Assembly: GCA_013287915.1 (NCBI GenBank)
Contig: JABDCX010000010.1
Coordinates: forward strand, 20,870 to 62,155
Direction: 5' to 3'
Length of the DNA: 41,286 bases
DNA from: Chlamydiota bacterium
Lineage (GTDB): Bacteria; Chlamydiota; Chlamydiia; Chlamydiales; Parachlamydiaceae
In this document: one piece after another, positions 16,193 to 27,139 of the stretch
How the letters are laid out: each line of letters begins with the position of its first letter
Position numbering within the stretch: the stretch's first letter is position 1
Notes under the pieces: model-generated
Databases searched by the model: none
What the model saw: only the letters and a program-made list of their open reading frames with translations
What the model was told of the DNA's origin: nothing
Position numbers and translations under genes: made by a program

Positions 16193-19100
16193 TTAAACTT
16201 TTTCAGTTCTTAAATCTAAACACAGCCCTTGCATCTCTTTGATGAGGACGTTAAACGACTCTGGCGTTCCCGATCTGAGCAAGTTATCGCCCTTCACGAT
16301 CGACTCGTAGATGCGCGTGCGGCCGGCAACGTCGTCAGACTTGACCGTGAGCAACTCTTGCAAGAGGTGCGCTGCACCATATGCTTCTGCAGCCCACACT
16401 TCCATCTCCCCAAAACGTTGTCCCCCCATCTGCGCTTTACCACCCAATGGCTGTTGAGTGACGAGTGAGTAAGGACCGATCGCACGTGCGTGGATCTTGT
16501 CGGCAACGAGATGGCTCAGCTTGAGCAGGTAGATGTACCCAACGACAACGGGGTTGTCGAAGCGCTCGCCTGAACACCCATCAAATAGGAAGAACTTACC
16601 ATCTTCTGGTAGCCCTTGCTCTTTCATCATTTTCCAAATCTGCTTTTCTGGGATCCCTTCGAATACAGGGCTCTTAATGAACACACCCGCTTTCTTTGCA
16701 GCAAAGCCAAGGTGGGTTTCAAAGAGCTGTCCCATGTTCATCCTCGAAGGCACACCAAGAGGATTCAAAATCACTTCGATCGTTTGTCCGTCTTCTAGGT
16801 AAGGCATATCGGCTTCAGGAACGATCTTCGAGACCACCCCTTTATTTCCGTGGCGCCCCGCCATCTTATCCCCAACTTGCAGTTTGCGCTTCGAAGCGAC
16901 GTACACTTTTACTTGGCGAATGATGCCAGCATCGAGTTCGGTATCCCCTTTGCGCATAAACTCAAGCTCTGCCTTGTACTGACTATCGAGCGTGAGCAGC
17001 GCCATTTCGGCATCGTGCAACACTTGCTTGAGGGTCTTGTAGAGCGGCAGTGCGGGCATCAGAAGATCTTCGGCATTTTCCTTTTCGAGGAGCTGAATCA
17101 ATTCTTCTGTGAGCACTTCCCCTTCTTCCAAGATGATCTCGGCTGTCTTGCGGTGGACAATCGTCGCAGGAACAGTTTCATTGAGCAACAGGGCACCTAG
17201 TTTTTCGTGGCGCTGTGTTTTCAATTCGTTCTGCTTGAATTTGTACTCTTTTTGGATGTCTTTGATGCGCGACGCTTCTTCTACGAGCTCATCGTCTGTC
17301 TTCGACAGGCGGTCGCGGCGGCTAAACACCTTCACATCCATGACGATCCCTTCAGTTCCTGGAGGTACTGTCAATGAGGCATCGCGCACGTCGGCAGCTT
17401 TTTCGCCGAAGATTGCACGTAAAAGGCGCTCTTCTGGTGCCAATTCGGTTTCCGACTTTGGCGTGATCTTACCGACGAGAATGTCGCCGGCTTTCACTTC
17501 GGCGCCGATCCGGATAATCCCATCATCGCCTAAGTTGATCAAGGCCTCTTCTGGCACATTGGGAATATCGCGCGTGATTTCTTCCTTCCCAAGCTTGGTA
17601 TCGCGCGCTGTGAGCTCAAACTCTTCGATGTAGAGAGAGGTAAAGGCATCTTCGCGAAGCAGCTTTTGGGAGATGATGATGGCGTCTTCGAAATTGTACC
17701 CAAACCAAGGCATGAACGCGACGAGCACGTTTCTACCCAGTGCAATTTCACCATTCTGAATTGCAGGACCGTCGGCAATGACGTCGCCTGCTTTCACCTT
17801 ATCGCCCACTTGGCAAAGCGGTGTTTGGTTAATGCAGGTACCTGCATTCGAACGCAAAAACTTTTTCAGATGATACGTTTTCTTTTCGGTGCGATTCCCC
17901 TTAGGAACAATCACGATCTTAAAGCCATCGACGTAATCGACAACTCCATCTTCCTCGGCAATCACAACTGAGCCCGAATCGCGCGCAGCTCTTGCTTCCA
18001 AACCGGTTCCAACGAGCGGAGCGTCCGGTTTCAAAAGCGGAACCCCTTGGCGCTGCATGTTCGATCCCATCAAGGCACGGTTCGCGTCGTCGTGTTCGAG
18101 GAACGGAATCAAACCTGTAACAATCGACACGAGCTGCTTGGGCGAAACGTCCATGTGAGTGACACGGCTCGTCTCAACTTCAAACGGCTCGCCGCGGTAG
18201 CGGCCCCAACACAGTTTTTCAGAAAACATGCTGTACTTATCGAGTGCAGCAGATGCCTGCGCAATCACGCACTTCTCTTCCTGGTCAGCCGTCATGTATT
18301 CGATCTCGTCTGTCACGACATGGTCGCGAACGATCCGATAAGGCGTTTCGATGAAGCCAAATTCGTTGATCTTTGCAAATGAAGAGAGCGAGGTGATCAG
18401 ACCAATGTTCGGTCCTTCCGGCGTTTCGATCGGGCAGACGCGTCCATAGTGACTGGAGTGCACGTCGCGCACCTCAAATCCGGCACGGTCTCTGTTTAGA
18501 CCGCCAGGCCCAAGAGAGGAAAGGCGACGCTTATGGGTCAATTCGGCAATCGGATTGGTTTGATCCATGAATTGGGAGAGCTGAGATCTACCAAAGAAAT
18601 CTTTCAGGACGCCCGACAACCCTTTTGCTGAGACGATCTTTCCTGGAGTGAGCGTGTCAGAAGTGAAGTCAAAAAGGTTCATGCGCTCGCGGATGATTTT
18701 CTCCATGCGAGCCAAACCGATGCGGCACTGGTTTTGGATCAACTCACCCACAGAGCGAACGCGGCGGTTGCCGAGATGGTCGATATCGTCGATGAAAACA
18801 TCATCATCGCCGGCCTTTAAACGCACCAGGTACTTAATCGCACCGATCACATCTTCTTTCGTCAAAGTCACGACTGAAAGAGTCTCGTCGTTGACGGGGA
18901 AGCCGAGTTTGTTGTTGAGTTTGTAACGTCCGACGCGGCCTAAGTTATAACGCTTCGGATCGAAGAAAAGGCGCATGATCGCAGAGCGGGCGTTCGAAAG
19001 AGTCGCCGGTTCGCCTGGACGAATCTTGCGGTAAAACTCTTTCAAGGCCGACTCGTACGAATCGGTTGAGTCTTTTGCAAGCATCTTGATAATCGAGCTG

Positions 19101-19948
19101 TTTTCATCGGCATCTTCGGCAATTTTGATCGCATCGATACCCGCGTCCACCATCCGCTTCAACATCGCTGTAGCAAGTTTTTCACCGGCTTTTCCAAAGA
19201 CCGTGCCCGTGCTAGATTCGACGACGTCTTGCGCCAAGATCTTCCCGGTTAAGTTCGCAATGTCTTTGTCATTTTTGAGGCGGATTTTCTTGGTCGAGAA
19301 GAACTCTTCGATGATATCGGCATTTGAGGAGTAGCCCAAAGCGCGGATAAACGTCGTAGCTAAAATTTTGCGGCGCCGCTTTTTGCGGTCGATGTAGATA
19401 TGGATGAGATCGTTGGTATCAAAAGCGCCTTCGAGCCAGCTGCCACGGTACGGAATCACGCGGAAAGAGTAGATAACGGTTCCACGAGAATGGCGCTCTT
19501 GTTCAAAGCAAATCCCTGGGGAGCGGTGCAATTGGGAAACAACGACGCGTTCCGCTCCGTTGATGATAAATGTCCCCTTCTCCGTCATGACGGGGATCGT
19601 GCCCATGTACACTTCTTCTTCTTTAATCCCCGTTTCGTCTGTGAGCCTAAATTTCACTTTTAGCGTTACATTGTAGGAAATCCCACGGCGGATGCACTCC
19701 TCTGGCGGATGCTTGGGAACTCCCAGCGTGTAGGAGAGAAACTCCAGGATCGTCTTTTCGTCGTAGGACTTAATAGGGAACATCTCATTGAAGACTTCTT
19801 GCAAACCGACATTTTCCCTCTCTTCGGGATACTTGTTGAGTTGCAGAAATTGGTTGTACGATTTGAGCTGAATCTCGATTAGATTCGGCAAATCGACAAT
19901 CTCTTTCTTTTCATTGAAGCTGAGACGTTGTGGCGGTCTTTTCAACAT
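16193..19948 (-). CDS. rpoB: RNA polymerase subunit beta RpoB
   Basis: 1251 residues from the ATG at 19948, chosen because [16 protein letters not shown] matches the usual chlamydial N-terminus and AGGGAG lies upstream; the frame is open to 20059 but that extension looks spurious. Seen: the rifampicin-binding region [16 protein letters not shown] followed by LSSLGPGG (about residues 450-480), with the aspartate, histidine and serine that correspond to E. coli D516, H526 and S531, so no common resistance change is present. The C-terminal [18 protein letters not shown] motif is intact. A gap of about 160 bases separates it from rplL, with no clear terminator, so read-through from the ribosomal protein genes is likely. 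Confidence 0.99.
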   Translation of the reverse strand: MLKRPPQRLSFNEKKEIVDLPNLIEIQLKSYNQFLQLNKYPEERENVGLQEVFNEMFPIKSYDEKTILEFLSYTLGVPKHPPEECIRRGISYNVTLKVKFRLTDETGIKEEEVYMGTIPVMTEKGTFIINGAERVVVSQLHRSPGICFEQERHSRGTVIYSFRVIPYRGSWLEGAFDTNDLIHIYIDRKKRRRKILATTFIRALGYSSNADIIEEFFSTKKIRLKNDKDIANLTGKILAQDVVESSTGTVFGKAGEKLATAMLKRMVDAGIDAIKIAEDADENSSIIKMLAKDSTDSYESALKEFYRKIRPGEPATLSNARSAIMRLFFDPKRYNLGRVGRYKLNNKLGFPVNDETLSVVTLTKEDVIGAIKYLVRLKAGDDDVFIDDIDHLGNRRVRSVGELIQNQCRIGLARMEKIIRERMNLFDFTSDTLTPGKIVSAKGLSGVLKDFFGRSQLSQFMDQTNPIAELTHKRRLSSLGPGGLNRDRAGFEVRDVHSSHYGRVCPIETPEGPNIGLITSLSSFAKINEFGFIETPYRIVRDHVVTDEIEYMTADQEEKCVIAQASAALDKYSMFSEKLCWGRYRGEPFEVETSRVTHMDVSPKQLVSIVTGLIPFLEHDDANRALMGSNMQRQGVPLLKPDAPLVGTGLEARAARDSGSVVIAEEDGVVDYVDGFKIVIVPKGNRTEKKTYHLKKFLRSNAGTCINQTPLCQVGDKVKAGDVIADGPAIQNGEIALGRNVLVAFMPWFGYNFEDAIIISQKLLREDAFTSLYIEEFELTARDTKLGKEEITRDIPNVPEEALINLGDDGIIRIGAEVKAGDILVGKITPKSETELAPEERLLRAIFGEKAADVRDASLTVPPGTEGIVMDVKVFSRRDRLSKTDDELVEEASRIKDIQKEYKFKQNELKTQRHEKLGALLLNETVPATIVHRKTAEIILEEGEVLTEELIQLLEKENAEDLLMPALPLYKTLKQVLHDAEMALLTLDSQYKAELEFMRKGDTELDAGIIRQVKVYVASKRKLQVGDKMAGRHGNKGVVSKIVPEADMPYLEDGQTIEVILNPLGVPSRMNMGQLFETHLGFAAKKAGVFIKSPVFEGIPEKQIWKMMKEQGLPEDGKFFLFDGCSGERFDNPVVVGYIYLLKLSHLVADKIHARAIGPYSLVTQQPLGGKAQMGGQRFGEMEVWAAEAYGAAHLLQELLTVKSDDVAGRTRIYESIVKGDNLLRSGTPESFNVLIKEMQGLCLDLRTEKV

Positions 19949-20111
19949 CGCGAGAAACTCCCTGGTAAAACTTGAAGTAAGACTAATATACTTTTCGGAT
20001 ACCGCTTTTGGCTGCCAAAATCTCGATACCCACATACGACAATACCCGAGCGCGCACACATGTTATCCATGCATGCACCACTCAGGTTGAGGTCAAATTC
20101 TCTTGTTAAAA

Positions 20112-20507
20112 CTAGAGACCTTTCAGGGCAACTTTCGCACCCGCTGCTTCTAGTTTCTTTTTAAAGTCTTCTGCTTCAGCTTTTGGACATGTCTCTTTTA
20201 GCACCTTTGGAGCGCCATCGACGAGGTCTTTCGCTTCTTTCAAGCCAAGGCCTGTGATTTCGCGAACGACTTTAATGATCCCAATCTTCTTGTCAGCAGC
20301 GGCTTCAGTCAGAGTGATTTGGAAATCAGTTGACTCAGAAGCTGCAGCGGCAGCAGGAGCAGCAGCGCCTCCACCAGCTGGTGCAGCAGCAACAGCAGCA
20401 GCGGCTTTTACGCCCCACTTTTCTTCCAGTGCAGTTTTCAGCTCTGACATTTCTAAAACGCTCAACTTGCTGAGCTCTTCGACTAGATCTTCAGTTTTTT
20501 TACTCAC
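20112..20507 (-). CDS. rplL: 50S ribosomal protein L7/L12
   Basis: 131 residues. It forms the flexible ribosomal stalk that recruits translation factors, bound to L10. Seen: an N-terminal dimerisation helix ([19 protein letters not shown]), a long Ala/Gly/Pro hinge at about residues 34-60, and the globular C-terminal domain with [20 protein letters not shown]. It uses a GTG start with AAAGAGGT upstream, and lies 30 bases after rplJ. Confidence 0.99.
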   Translation of the reverse strand: MSKKTEDLVEELSKLSVLEMSELKTALEEKWGVKAAAAVAAAPAGGGAAAPAAAAASESTDFQITLTEAAADKKIGIIKVVREITGLGLKEAKDLVDGAPKVLKETCPKAEAEDFKKKLEAAGAKVALKGL

Positions 20508-20537
20508 GGTAATACCTCTTTAACTTTTGTTGATTTT

Positions 20538-21056
20538 TTAATTCAGCTCGCTCTTACTTTTGTTATCCAAACAGTATACCACACTTGAGAGAAGTGCGTC
20601 AATCACTCCGAGCGTATGCGCCATCGGAGCTTCCAAGATGCTGAGAAACTGTGCTCTCATCTCATCTTTGCCTGGTAGTTTAGATAGTTTTTCGACATCT
20701 TTACCCGTATACAGTACGCCTTCAAAGCGGCCAGCGAGGACATCGATCGCATTCGCTGTGTCCTCTTTGTATTTGTAAACGAGTTTTGTGATTTCGATGG
20801 GATCTTTGTTGGCATACACAAGACCAATATGGCCAGGCAATGCTTCGACATCGAGAGTCACTCCTGCAGCATCAGCCGCTCTTACTAACACGCGCTTGCG
20901 CATCACTTCGACCGCGCCCCCGAATTTGCCGACTTCTCGTCTAAATTCATTGGCTTTGTTCGTTTGCAGCGCCGTGTAGCGAATGACAACAAAAGACTTA
21001 AATCTTTCGATTTGCCCTTTGATCTCGTTCAGCAATAATTCCTTTTCCTGTCTCAT
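20538..21056 (-). CDS. rplJ: 50S ribosomal protein L10
   Basis: 172 residues, the usual size. It anchors L7/L12 dimers to the ribosome. Seen: N-terminal RNA-binding part with the conserved pattern ...IRYTALQTNKANEFRRE and a helical C-terminus that binds L12. It starts three bases after rplA ends, so the two are translationally coupled. Confidence 0.98.
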   Translation of the reverse strand: MRQEKELLLNEIKGQIERFKSFVVIRYTALQTNKANEFRREVGKFGGAVEVMRKRVLVRAADAAGVTLDVEALPGHIGLVYANKDPIEITKLVYKYKEDTANAIDVLAGRFEGVLYTGKDVEKLSKLPGKDEMRAQFLSILEAPMAHTLGVIDALLSSVVYCLDNKSKSELN

Positions 21057-21059
21057 CGT

Positions 21060-21764
21060 TTACTCCTTCACTGTATCAAAGTTTCGCAAGTCAATTTTGA
21101 GACCAGGACCCATCGTCGACGACAAATGCATCGATTTCATGTAATGTCCTTTGGCTGAAGCAGGCTTCGCTTTTAACACAGCATTCAAGAAAGATGTGAT
21201 ATTATCGACCAGCTTTTCAGCTACAAATGAGAGTTTGCCAACAGCGACGTTGATCATGCCCTGTTTGTCGAGCTTAAACTCAATTTTCCCCGCTTTCACC
21301 TCTTGGATGGCTTTAGCGACGTCATTGGTGATTGTTCCCGCTTTAGGCGTTGGCATCAAACCGCGCGGACCCAAAACCTTACCCAGCTTCCCCACATCTC
21401 GCATCATGTCAGGGGTTGCAATCAGGGCATCGAAATCGGTCCAGCCTCCAGCAATCTTTTCACATAGTTCGTCATTACCCGCGTAGTTCGCACCAGCTGC
21501 TAAGGCTTCCTTAACTTTGTCTCCTCTTGCAAGGGCGACAATTCTGACCGTTTTACCAGTACCATTCGGTAAGGATACAGTGCCACGGACATGCTGATCA
21601 GATCTACGTGGATCGACGCCAATTTTCAAGGAAATGTCAACCGACTGGTCAAATTTGACGCCGGTGCAGTTCCTCAGAATATCGACAGCCTCTTTGAGCG
21701 AGTACAGCTTAAGCGGTACAAGTCCTTTGGCTATCTCCCGAGTTCTTTTACTTGGACGACCCAT
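21060..21764 (-). CDS. rplA: 50S ribosomal protein L1
   Basis: 234 residues from the ATG at 21764. I prefer this start to the open frame at 21809 because [15 protein letters not shown] resembles the L1 N-terminus and AGGAAA lies about eight bases upstream. L1 binds 23S rRNA at the E-site stalk and commonly represses its own mRNA. Conserved parts seen: [35 protein letters not shown] and [19 protein letters not shown]. Confidence 0.98.
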   Translation of the reverse strand: MGRPSKRTREIAKGLVPLKLYSLKEAVDILRNCTGVKFDQSVDISLKIGVDPRRSDQHVRGTVSLPNGTGKTVRIVALARGDKVKEALAAGANYAGNDELCEKIAGGWTDFDALIATPDMMRDVGKLGKVLGPRGLMPTPKAGTITNDVAKAIQEVKAGKIEFKLDKQGMINVAVGKLSFVAEKLVDNITSFLNAVLKAKPASAKGHYMKSMHLSSTMGPGLKIDLRNFDTVKE

Positions 21765-21851
21765 ATTTATTTTCCTATTGTTATTTCCTCTTGCCTTTAC
21801 GAAAGGCAAAAGATCTATTCATAGACAGATATCTGTCTTTGTTATCGCACA

Positions 21852-22280
21852 CTACTCTTCGATCAGTTCGATCCCCATCGAACGAGCAGTACCCAATACA
21901 ACATTTGTCGCAGCTTCCAAATCGTTGGCGTTCATATCTTCGATTTTGTCTTGAGCGATTTTTCTCGCTTGACTGCGCTTAATTTTTGCCACCTTGTCTC
22001 GGTTCGGCACAGCAGATCCCTTTTCAATCCCCAATGCTTTTTTCAACATCCCGGAGACAGGAGGCTTTTTGCAGAAGAATGTAAAGCTCTTGTCCTGATA
22101 CACCGTGATCACAACGGGAAGGATATCGCCCCCCTGACCTTGCGTCTTCGCATTGAATTCTTTACAGAACGCCATGATATTTACGCCGGCAGAACCGAGC
22201 GCTGGACCGATTGGCGGCGCTGGATTAGCTTTCCCAGCTGGGATTTGCAACTTGATAATTTTTGTAATTTTTTTTGCCAT
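21852..22280 (-). CDS. rplK: 50S ribosomal protein L11
   Basis: 142 residues, typical. It binds the GTPase-associated region of 23S rRNA. Seen: [20 protein letters not shown] with the proline-rich linker, [15 protein letters not shown], and the C-terminal RNA-binding domain ending [11 protein letters not shown]. It sits between nusG and rplA in the standard order. Confidence 0.99.
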   Translation of the reverse strand: MAKKITKIIKLQIPAGKANPAPPIGPALGSAGVNIMAFCKEFNAKTQGQGGDILPVVITVYQDKSFTFFCKKPPVSGMLKKALGIEKGSAVPNRDKVAKIKRSQARKIAQDKIEDMNANDLEAATNVVLGTARSMGIELIEE

Positions 22281-22323
22281 TATAAATACTCTCGTTTAAC
22301 GTTCTTTAATTTTTATGAGGAAG

Positions 22324-22872
22324 TTAAGATCCTTCTGCGTTCTCTGAGATCTCCTCTACCTGTGAGAATTCCAAGTCATCGACACGTGTATCGCGTCCAA
22401 AAATCGACACGAGCAAGCTCAATCTTCCCTTTTCGTGGAACACGTTTGTCACAGTGCCCGTGAAGTTCACAAAGACACCATCGATGATCTTCACGTTGTC
22501 GCCCACATTGAACTTGTGCTTCTGCGTGACGGTCTGCCTCTTATTTTCGAGATCTTTCAGAAGCGCTTCCACTTCACCGTCCGTAAGAGCTGTTGCTTTC
22601 TCCCCACCCAGAAATTCGATCACCCCTTGCGTGTTATGCACGTACTGCCAAGAGTCGTCGGTCATCTCCATTTGCACGAGGAGATATCCTGGCCACAGCC
22701 TCTTTTCCACGACCTTCTGCTGTCCTCCCTTCACTTCGGAGACATTTTCAATCGGAAGGAGGACTTGGTGAACTAATTCACCGCCTGCTTTCAAGGAGCG
22801 CTGCTCTTCCAGTGTTTTTTTTACCTTTTTTTCTTGGGAAGAAAAAACGTGGAGCACATACCACTTTAACAT
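22324..22872 (-). CDS. nusG: Transcription elongation/termination factor NusG
   Basis: 182 residues. It binds RNA polymerase and links transcription to translation or Rho. Seen: N-terminal NGN domain (MLKWYVLHVFSSQEKKV ... RLWPGYLLVQM ... GVIEFLGG) and a C-terminal KOW domain (FNVGDNVKIIDGVFVNFTGTV). It follows secE by about 25 bases, as in most bacteria. Confidence 0.98.
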   Translation of the reverse strand: MLKWYVLHVFSSQEKKVKKTLEEQRSLKAGGELVHQVLLPIENVSEVKGGQQKVVEKRLWPGYLLVQMEMTDDSWQYVHNTQGVIEFLGGEKATALTDGEVEALLKDLENKRQTVTQKHKFNVGDNVKIIDGVFVNFTGTVTNVFHEKGRLSLLVSIFGRDTRVDDLEFSQVEEISENAEGS

Positions 22873-22897
22873 GTATTTTACCTTCTTTTCGTTCTTT

Positions 22898-23191
22898 TTA
22901 GGCTGCTATCCAACGCATGATTGCTTCCAAAGTGCCTAAGGACAGGCGAATCAACACATCGACAAAATAAATCCCTAGTCCTAAACAAAGTGCGGCACCC
23001 ACGACAATCTTTGTGTACAGCTTTAACTCTTCTGGACTCGTCCAGGAAATTTTAGAAAACTCACTCGTAATATCGCCTAGAGTTTCTACCCACGTGGTTG
23101 CCTTCTCTTGCGCATCGTTCGTCGTTGTTGGTGTTGGCTTTGTCAGCTGTTGGGTCTTCTTTAGTTCCATTGCTTTCACTTCCATTCCCAC
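22898..23191 (-). CDS. secE: Preprotein translocase subunit SecE
   Basis: 97 residues from a GTG start (AGAGGT five bases upstream), or 95 from the ATG at 23185. It is the small SecYEG subunit. Seen: a polar Thr/Pro-rich N-terminus, the conserved amphipathic segment EFSKISWTSPEELK, and one membrane helix (about residues 62-84). Placement directly before nusG supports the call. Confidence 0.95.
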   Translation of the reverse strand: MGMEVKAMELKKTQQLTKPTPTTTNDAQEKATTWVETLGDITSEFSKISWTSPEELKLYTKIVVGAALCLGLGIYFVDVLIRLSLGTLEAIMRWIAA

Positions 23192-23246
23192 GGTTTACCT
23201 CTCTTATGCAACAACTCTAACTCTTAAACTCTCTTCTCGGTCTCCT

Positions 23247-23319
23247 CGAGTGCGGAGGGATTCGAACCCCCGACCGGCGGCTTTGGAGACCGCTGCTCTA
23301 CCAGCTGAGCTACACACCC
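23247..23319 (-). tRNA. tRNA-Trp (anticodon CCA)
   Basis: 73 bases. The minus strand folds into a cloverleaf: acceptor GGGTGTG pairs with CGCACTC, the D arm is AGCTCAGCTGGTAGAGC, the anticodon stem GCGGT/GCCGC encloses CTCCAAA, and the T arm contains GGTTCGAATCC. CCA is not encoded. It sits between tuf and secE, the chlamydial position. Confidence 0.97.
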
Positions 23320-23343
23320 ACGCAAATTATCCATTAAAATAAA

Positions 23344-23371
23344 CAGGCTTTCCCCTTACAGGGAAAGCCTG
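23344..23371 (-). terminator. Intrinsic terminator of tuf
   Basis: A perfect 11-bp stem, CAGGCTTTCCC with its complement, has a 6-base loop. On the minus strand TTTATTTTAA follows. It lies 18 bases past the tuf stop, just before tRNA-Trp. Confidence 0.8.
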
Positions 23372-23388
23372 ATATTTGTATCGCTCAA

Positions 23389-24573
23389 TTACTTGATGAT
23401 TTCAGAGACCGTTCCAGCGCCGATCGTACGGCCACCTTCACGAATCGCAAAACGCATCCCTTTTTCCATCGCAACAGGAGAGATCAACTTCACAGTGATC
23501 TCTACGTTGTCGCCAGGCATCACCATCTCGACGTTTGCTGGAAGCTCAACAGTCCCCGTTACGTCAGTCGTTCTGAAGTAAAGCTGTGGACGGTAGCCTG
23601 TAAAGAATGGCTTGTGACGGCCACCTTCTTCTTTCGTCAAGACGTAAACAGGCCCTTTGAACTCCGTGTGAGGCGTGCAAGTGCCTGGTGCAGCCAGAAC
23701 CATCCCACGCTCAATATCAGTCTTTTCCAAGCCGCGGAGCAGAATACCAACGTTTTCACCCGCTCTTGCTTCGTCGAGAAGCTTGTTGAACATCTCAAGA
23801 CCAGTTGCAACTGTTTCACGTGTTGGTCCGAGTCCAACGAGTTGCAGCTTGTCGTTCATTTTCACAATGCCGCGCTCGACACGTCCTGTCGCTACCGTTC
23901 CACGACCAGAGATCGAGAAAACGTCTTCAACAGGCATGAGGAATGGTTTGTCGATTTCACGTGCTGGTGTTGGGATCTTTTCATCAACAGTGTTCATCAA
24001 CGTCTTAATGCTTTCAACGTACTTTGGATCCCCTTCGAGAGCCTTCAGCGCAGAACCGCGAATGATTGGCGAATTGTGGTACCCTTTCGATTCGAGCAGT
24101 TCGTGCAATTCCATTTCAACGAGGTCGAGAAGTTCTTGGTCGCCTTCGCCAAGCATGTCGACTTTGTTGAGGAATACGACGATCGCTGGCACTTGCATCT
24201 GACGAGCAAGCAAAATGTGCTCGCGCGTTTGAGGCATCGCACCGTCTGTCGCAGCAACAACGAGAATCGCGCCATCCATTTGTGCAGCACCCGTGATCAT
24301 GTTCTTCACGTAGTCCGCGTGGCCTGGGCAGTCCACGTGTGCATAGTGGCGTGCAGCTGTTTCGTATTCGACGTGTGTTGAGTTAATCGTAATCCCACGC
24401 GCTTTTTCTTCTGGTGTGTTATCAATCGAAGCATAGTCGCGGAATTTAGCTCCCCCAGCTTGTGAGAGAACTTTCGTAATCGCTGCTGTCAGCGTCGTTT
24501 TGCCGTGGTCAACGTGGCCGATCGTACCGATGTTTACGTGTGGCTTTTTCCGTTGAAAAGTTTCTTTTGCCAT
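23389..24573 (-). CDS. tuf: Elongation factor Tu
   Basis: 394 residues, full length. EF-Tu is the GTPase that delivers aminoacyl-tRNA to the ribosome. Seen: P-loop GHVDHGKT at residues 19-26, effector region [40 protein letters not shown], and domains 2 and 3 ([37 protein letters not shown]). A strong AGGAGG lies seven bases upstream of the ATG, fitting high expression. It is transcribed with tRNA-Thr from a promoter at about 24.75 kb and ends at a hairpin terminator. Confidence 0.99.
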   Translation of the reverse strand: MAKETFQRKKPHVNIGTIGHVDHGKTTLTAAITKVLSQAGGAKFRDYASIDNTPEEKARGITINSTHVEYETAARHYAHVDCPGHADYVKNMITGAAQMDGAILVVAATDGAMPQTREHILLARQMQVPAIVVFLNKVDMLGEGDQELLDLVEMELHELLESKGYHNSPIIRGSALKALEGDPKYVESIKTLMNTVDEKIPTPAREIDKPFLMPVEDVFSISGRGTVATGRVERGIVKMNDKLQLVGLGPTRETVATGLEMFNKLLDEARAGENVGILLRGLEKTDIERGMVLAAPGTCTPHTEFKGPVYVLTKEEGGRHKPFFTGYRPQLYFRTTDVTGTVELPANVEMVMPGDNVEITVKLISPVAMEKGMRFAIREGGRTIGAGTVSEIIK

Positions 24574-24622
24574 GTTACCTCCTAACGTGTAACGCCTAAA
24601 AAGTTTATAAAAATTTACTCTC

Positions 24623-24694
24623 TGCCCAGAATAGGAATCGGACCTACGACCTTTTGCTTACCATGCAAATGCTCTACCACTGAGCTATCTGGGC
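24623..24694 (-). tRNA. tRNA-Thr (anticodon GGT)
   Basis: 72 bases. Acceptor GCCCAGA pairs with TCTGGGC, the D arm is AGCTCAGTGGTAGAGC, the anticodon stem TTTGC/GCAAA encloses ATGGTAA (anticodon GGT), and the T arm contains GGTCCGATTCC. It lies upstream of tuf on the same strand. Confidence 0.97.
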
Positions 24695-24749
24695 GCCCGT
24701 TCACTTCTTCCCCCCTGCACTCGCAATGAGCGACAGGTGAAAGCAGGTT

Positions 24750-24778
24750 AGTGTAAACGGTCGTTAAAATAAAATCAA
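24750..24778 (-). promoter_or_regulatory. Promoter of tRNA-Thr-tuf
   Basis: On the minus strand TTGATT (24778-24773) and TACACT (24755-24750) are separated by exactly 17 bases, about 50 bases before the tRNA-Thr 5' end. Confidence 0.55.
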
Positions 24779-24847
24779 CATCCAGATGACTGAAAAATGC
24801 TTTTTTCCCTATTTTACGAGACTAGGCAGTCAAAAATAAAAATTAAT

Positions 24848-25066
24848 TTACCTTTGACGAAACGTGATCCTAGCCTTTGTCAAGTCATAGGGCGACATCT
24901 CTACGGTGACTGAGTCTCCGACGAGAACCCGGATATTCCGCATTCTCATCTTTCCACAAAGGTGCGCCATCACGACCATTCCGTTCTGCAAACGCACGCG
25001 GAAATGCATGTTCGGCAACAACTCCTCTACGACCCCTTCAAACTTTAACGTATCTTCTTTTGTCAT
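24848..25066 (-). CDS. infA: Translation initiation factor IF-1
   Basis: 72 residues, the canonical size, one S1/OB domain. IF-1 binds the ribosomal A site during initiation. Seen: [39 protein letters not shown] and the ending [16 protein letters not shown] use the ATG at 25066 rather than a TTG at 25072. It precedes tRNA-Thr-tuf, as in Chlamydia. Confidence 0.98.
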   Translation of the reverse strand: MTKEDTLKFEGVVEELLPNMHFRVRLQNGMVVMAHLCGKMRMRNIRVLVGDSVTVEMSPYDLTKARITFRQR

Positions 25067-25148
25067 TAGCAATTCACTATCACCGGTTTGAAACCAAATA
25101 GGTAATAAGGTACTCTTTTTAGGATTATTGTCAAGAAAAAAGAAAAGA

Positions 25149-25958
25149 CTAGTCCTTTTTGAGGAGGACGTGGGACTCGGCGGCGAAGTTGAAATAGAAA
25201 ACGATGGCGGGTGAAAGGAGCGCTGTGAAGGGGATCATGATGAAAAACCACTGGAGCACATGTTGAAGCGCATGTTCGCACACATAACATACCTGTTCCG
25301 TCATGATGGCAGCAAGTGCCATGACGGCAGCAAAAAAGGTGAGTGGAAAAATGGCAATCAGGGCCAGCACCACATTGCAGAAGGGATCTTTTTTAACGCG
25401 TCGCAACACCGTATCGGTCACCATCGAACGGTTTGGCCCATTTAATGCGATCACTGGAGCAATAAGAAAAAGTGTCGACAAGCTGAGAAAACACAACACA
25501 AGAGAGCCGACATTAAGCAAAAAGGGAGCAAATGAGAGAAGGACACTCAGCACTTCGCCAATAAAAGGGATCGCTCCAAGCATGACAAAGATGCCCAACA
25601 AGACCCACAGAACCAAATAACTGAGAATAAATGGAATCGAAAAGTAGGAGGCGCCGATAATGACATCCCACGATTTATTCATGATATCGCCATAAGCAAC
25701 CGGCTTATTTTTGATTTCGTCATGGTACACGCGAATGAGAAAAATCCCCATCGACATCAAAACGCCCGTGCACAAAAAGAAAGGGAGAAACGTCAAACTC
25801 ATCACCACCCATTCGGTGGCGTTGATCGCAAGGCCTCTGCAAAACACGACTAAAAGACCGCACATAGCCAGCACTAGAGAAACGACGCCGAGTTTTTTCG
25901 GGTTGAACGCCTTTGCGCTTGCACGATTGAAAATCAAACGCAGATCATTGAAATTCAT
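25149..25958 (-). CDS. Conserved-looking integral membrane protein
   Basis: 269 residues with about six hydrophobic segments (starting near residues 24, 50, 95, 115, 140, 190 and 230). The N-terminus is cytoplasmic-like and basic ([15 protein letters not shown]). I do not recognise the family. Its ATG overlaps the gltA stop by four bases (ATGA), so it is translated with citrate synthase, and infA follows 82 bases later. That coupling hints at an inner-membrane function expressed with central metabolism, but nothing in the sequence gives a substrate. Confidence 0.8.
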   Translation of the reverse strand: MNFNDLRLIFNRASAKAFNPKKLGVVSLVLAMCGLLVVFCRGLAINATEWVVMSLTFLPFFLCTGVLMSMGIFLIRVYHDEIKNKPVAYGDIMNKSWDVIIGASYFSIPFILSYLVLWVLLGIFVMLGAIPFIGEVLSVLLSFAPFLLNVGSLVLCFLSLSTLFLIAPVIALNGPNRSMVTDTVLRRVKKDPFCNVVLALIAIFPLTFFAAVMALAAIMTEQVCYVCEHALQHVLQWFFIMIPFTALLSPAIVFYFNFAAESHVLLKKD

Positions 25959-27133
25959 TTTTGCACTTCCCGTTCTTTAAAGATGTATTTAGGTCTTACA
26001 ATTGGCGTTCCCTTCCCGCCGCGCGCTTCACATCTCTCGTACACAATTTGTATCGAGATGCCGACGCAGCGCGAAAGACCAAATAACACTGTAAAGTATT
26101 CGGGATAATTAAATCCAGCAGCAGCGAGCATTGTCCCTGAAATGGCATCGACATTGGGGTATGGATCGGTTATTTTGGGATTTTCGCCAAGCACTTTTGG
26201 ACCCACTTGTCGAAGCAACTTTGCCATCTTAACGAGAGAATGGTCTGAATACCGTTTTTCAGCGGCGGCATACAGAACGGTCGCACGAGGGTCTTCGACG
26301 CGCAATACCGCGTGGCCAAAACCAAATACGAGCTGATTGTCCGCTAAGATCTTGCGCAAATACGCCTCTAGCTTCTCAGCAGACGCGTCTTGGCCAATTT
26401 CTTTGATGATCTTTTGCAAAAATTCTAAGCTGTCCTGATTGGCCCTACCGTGACGTGGGCCCGCCAACGCACACATCGAGGCACAAATCGACCCGTACAT
26501 ATCTTCCAAACCGGAAGCAACGGCTTTTCCCACAAACGTCGATAAATTGCCACCGCCATGGTCGTAGTGAAGAATGTTAAAAAGCTTGAAAGCATCGTTC
26601 AACGCCGCCTGATCCACTTTTGGCACGTTGACCATATGGGTAAAATTTTCGACATAACCAAGCTCTGGTTGAGAAGGTCTAAAGCTGCCCCACCCAGCAT
26701 GATGATTGATGACGGCCGCCGCCACAATGGGCACCTTTGCAATTAAATTTAAACAATCTTCCCGATATCCATAAACGCCCTCTAGCATAGCTGTCATCAA
26801 CAGCGCTGCAGAAAAGAGTTTCATCGGATGTCCTTCGCGCGGCATCTGTTGAATCTGCTTAATCAATTTATCGCTGCACGTCGCCCGTTTGCGCAGCTCC
26901 TTTGTAAATTGAGCCACTTCCTCGGCTGTTCCATCCTTTCCATAATAGAGTAAATAAATGACCCGCTCTGGCTGCCAGGTGACCAAATGATCGACGGACT
27001 GCCCCACGTAAAAAAGCCCCTCTGTCGGTTTCACAGTGGAAGTTGGGCAATAGCCCACGGGGACTCCTCTCAATCCCGTCTCGAGATTTTCAGAGGTGAT
27101 GCTAAATAAGATATCGACATTTTCATTCGCCAT
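25955..27133 (-). CDS. gltA: Citrate synthase, mitochondrial/eukaryotic-like type
   Basis: 392 residues. It condenses oxaloacetate and acetyl-CoA to citrate, the entry step of the TCA cycle. Catalytic positions are recognisable: H192 (ILHYDHGGG), H228 in GPRHGRANQ, H274 in FGFGHAVLRVEDPR and D329 in PNVDAISG. GHAVLR.DPR, ...NQ after the GP.HG motif, and YFTVLFGLSR...RPK are the wording of mitochondrial citrate synthases rather than E. coli GltA (which has GHRVYK). It starts six bases after mdh, with GAGGT overlapping the mdh stop, so oxaloacetate production and use are coupled. Chlamydiaceae lack this enzyme, so the cycle here is likely more complete. Confidence 0.93.
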   Translation of the reverse strand: MANENVDILFSITSENLETGLRGVPVGYCPTSTVKPTEGLFYVGQSVDHLVTWQPERVIYLLYYGKDGTAEEVAQFTKELRKRATCSDKLIKQIQQMPREGHPMKLFSAALLMTAMLEGVYGYREDCLNLIAKVPIVAAAVINHHAGWGSFRPSQPELGYVENFTHMVNVPKVDQAALNDAFKLFNILHYDHGGGNLSTFVGKAVASGLEDMYGSICASMCALAGPRHGRANQDSLEFLQKIIKEIGQDASAEKLEAYLRKILADNQLVFGFGHAVLRVEDPRATVLYAAAEKRYSDHSLVKMAKLLRQVGPKVLGENPKITDPYPNVDAISGTMLAAAGFNYPEYFTVLFGLSRCVGISIQIVYERCEARGGKGTPIVRPKYIFKEREVQK

Positions 27134-27139
27134 ATGACC

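Noticed and set aside
18530-18610. Possible rifampicin-resistance changes in RpoB
   Set aside because: The residues matching E. coli D516, H526 and S531 are all the sensitive type.
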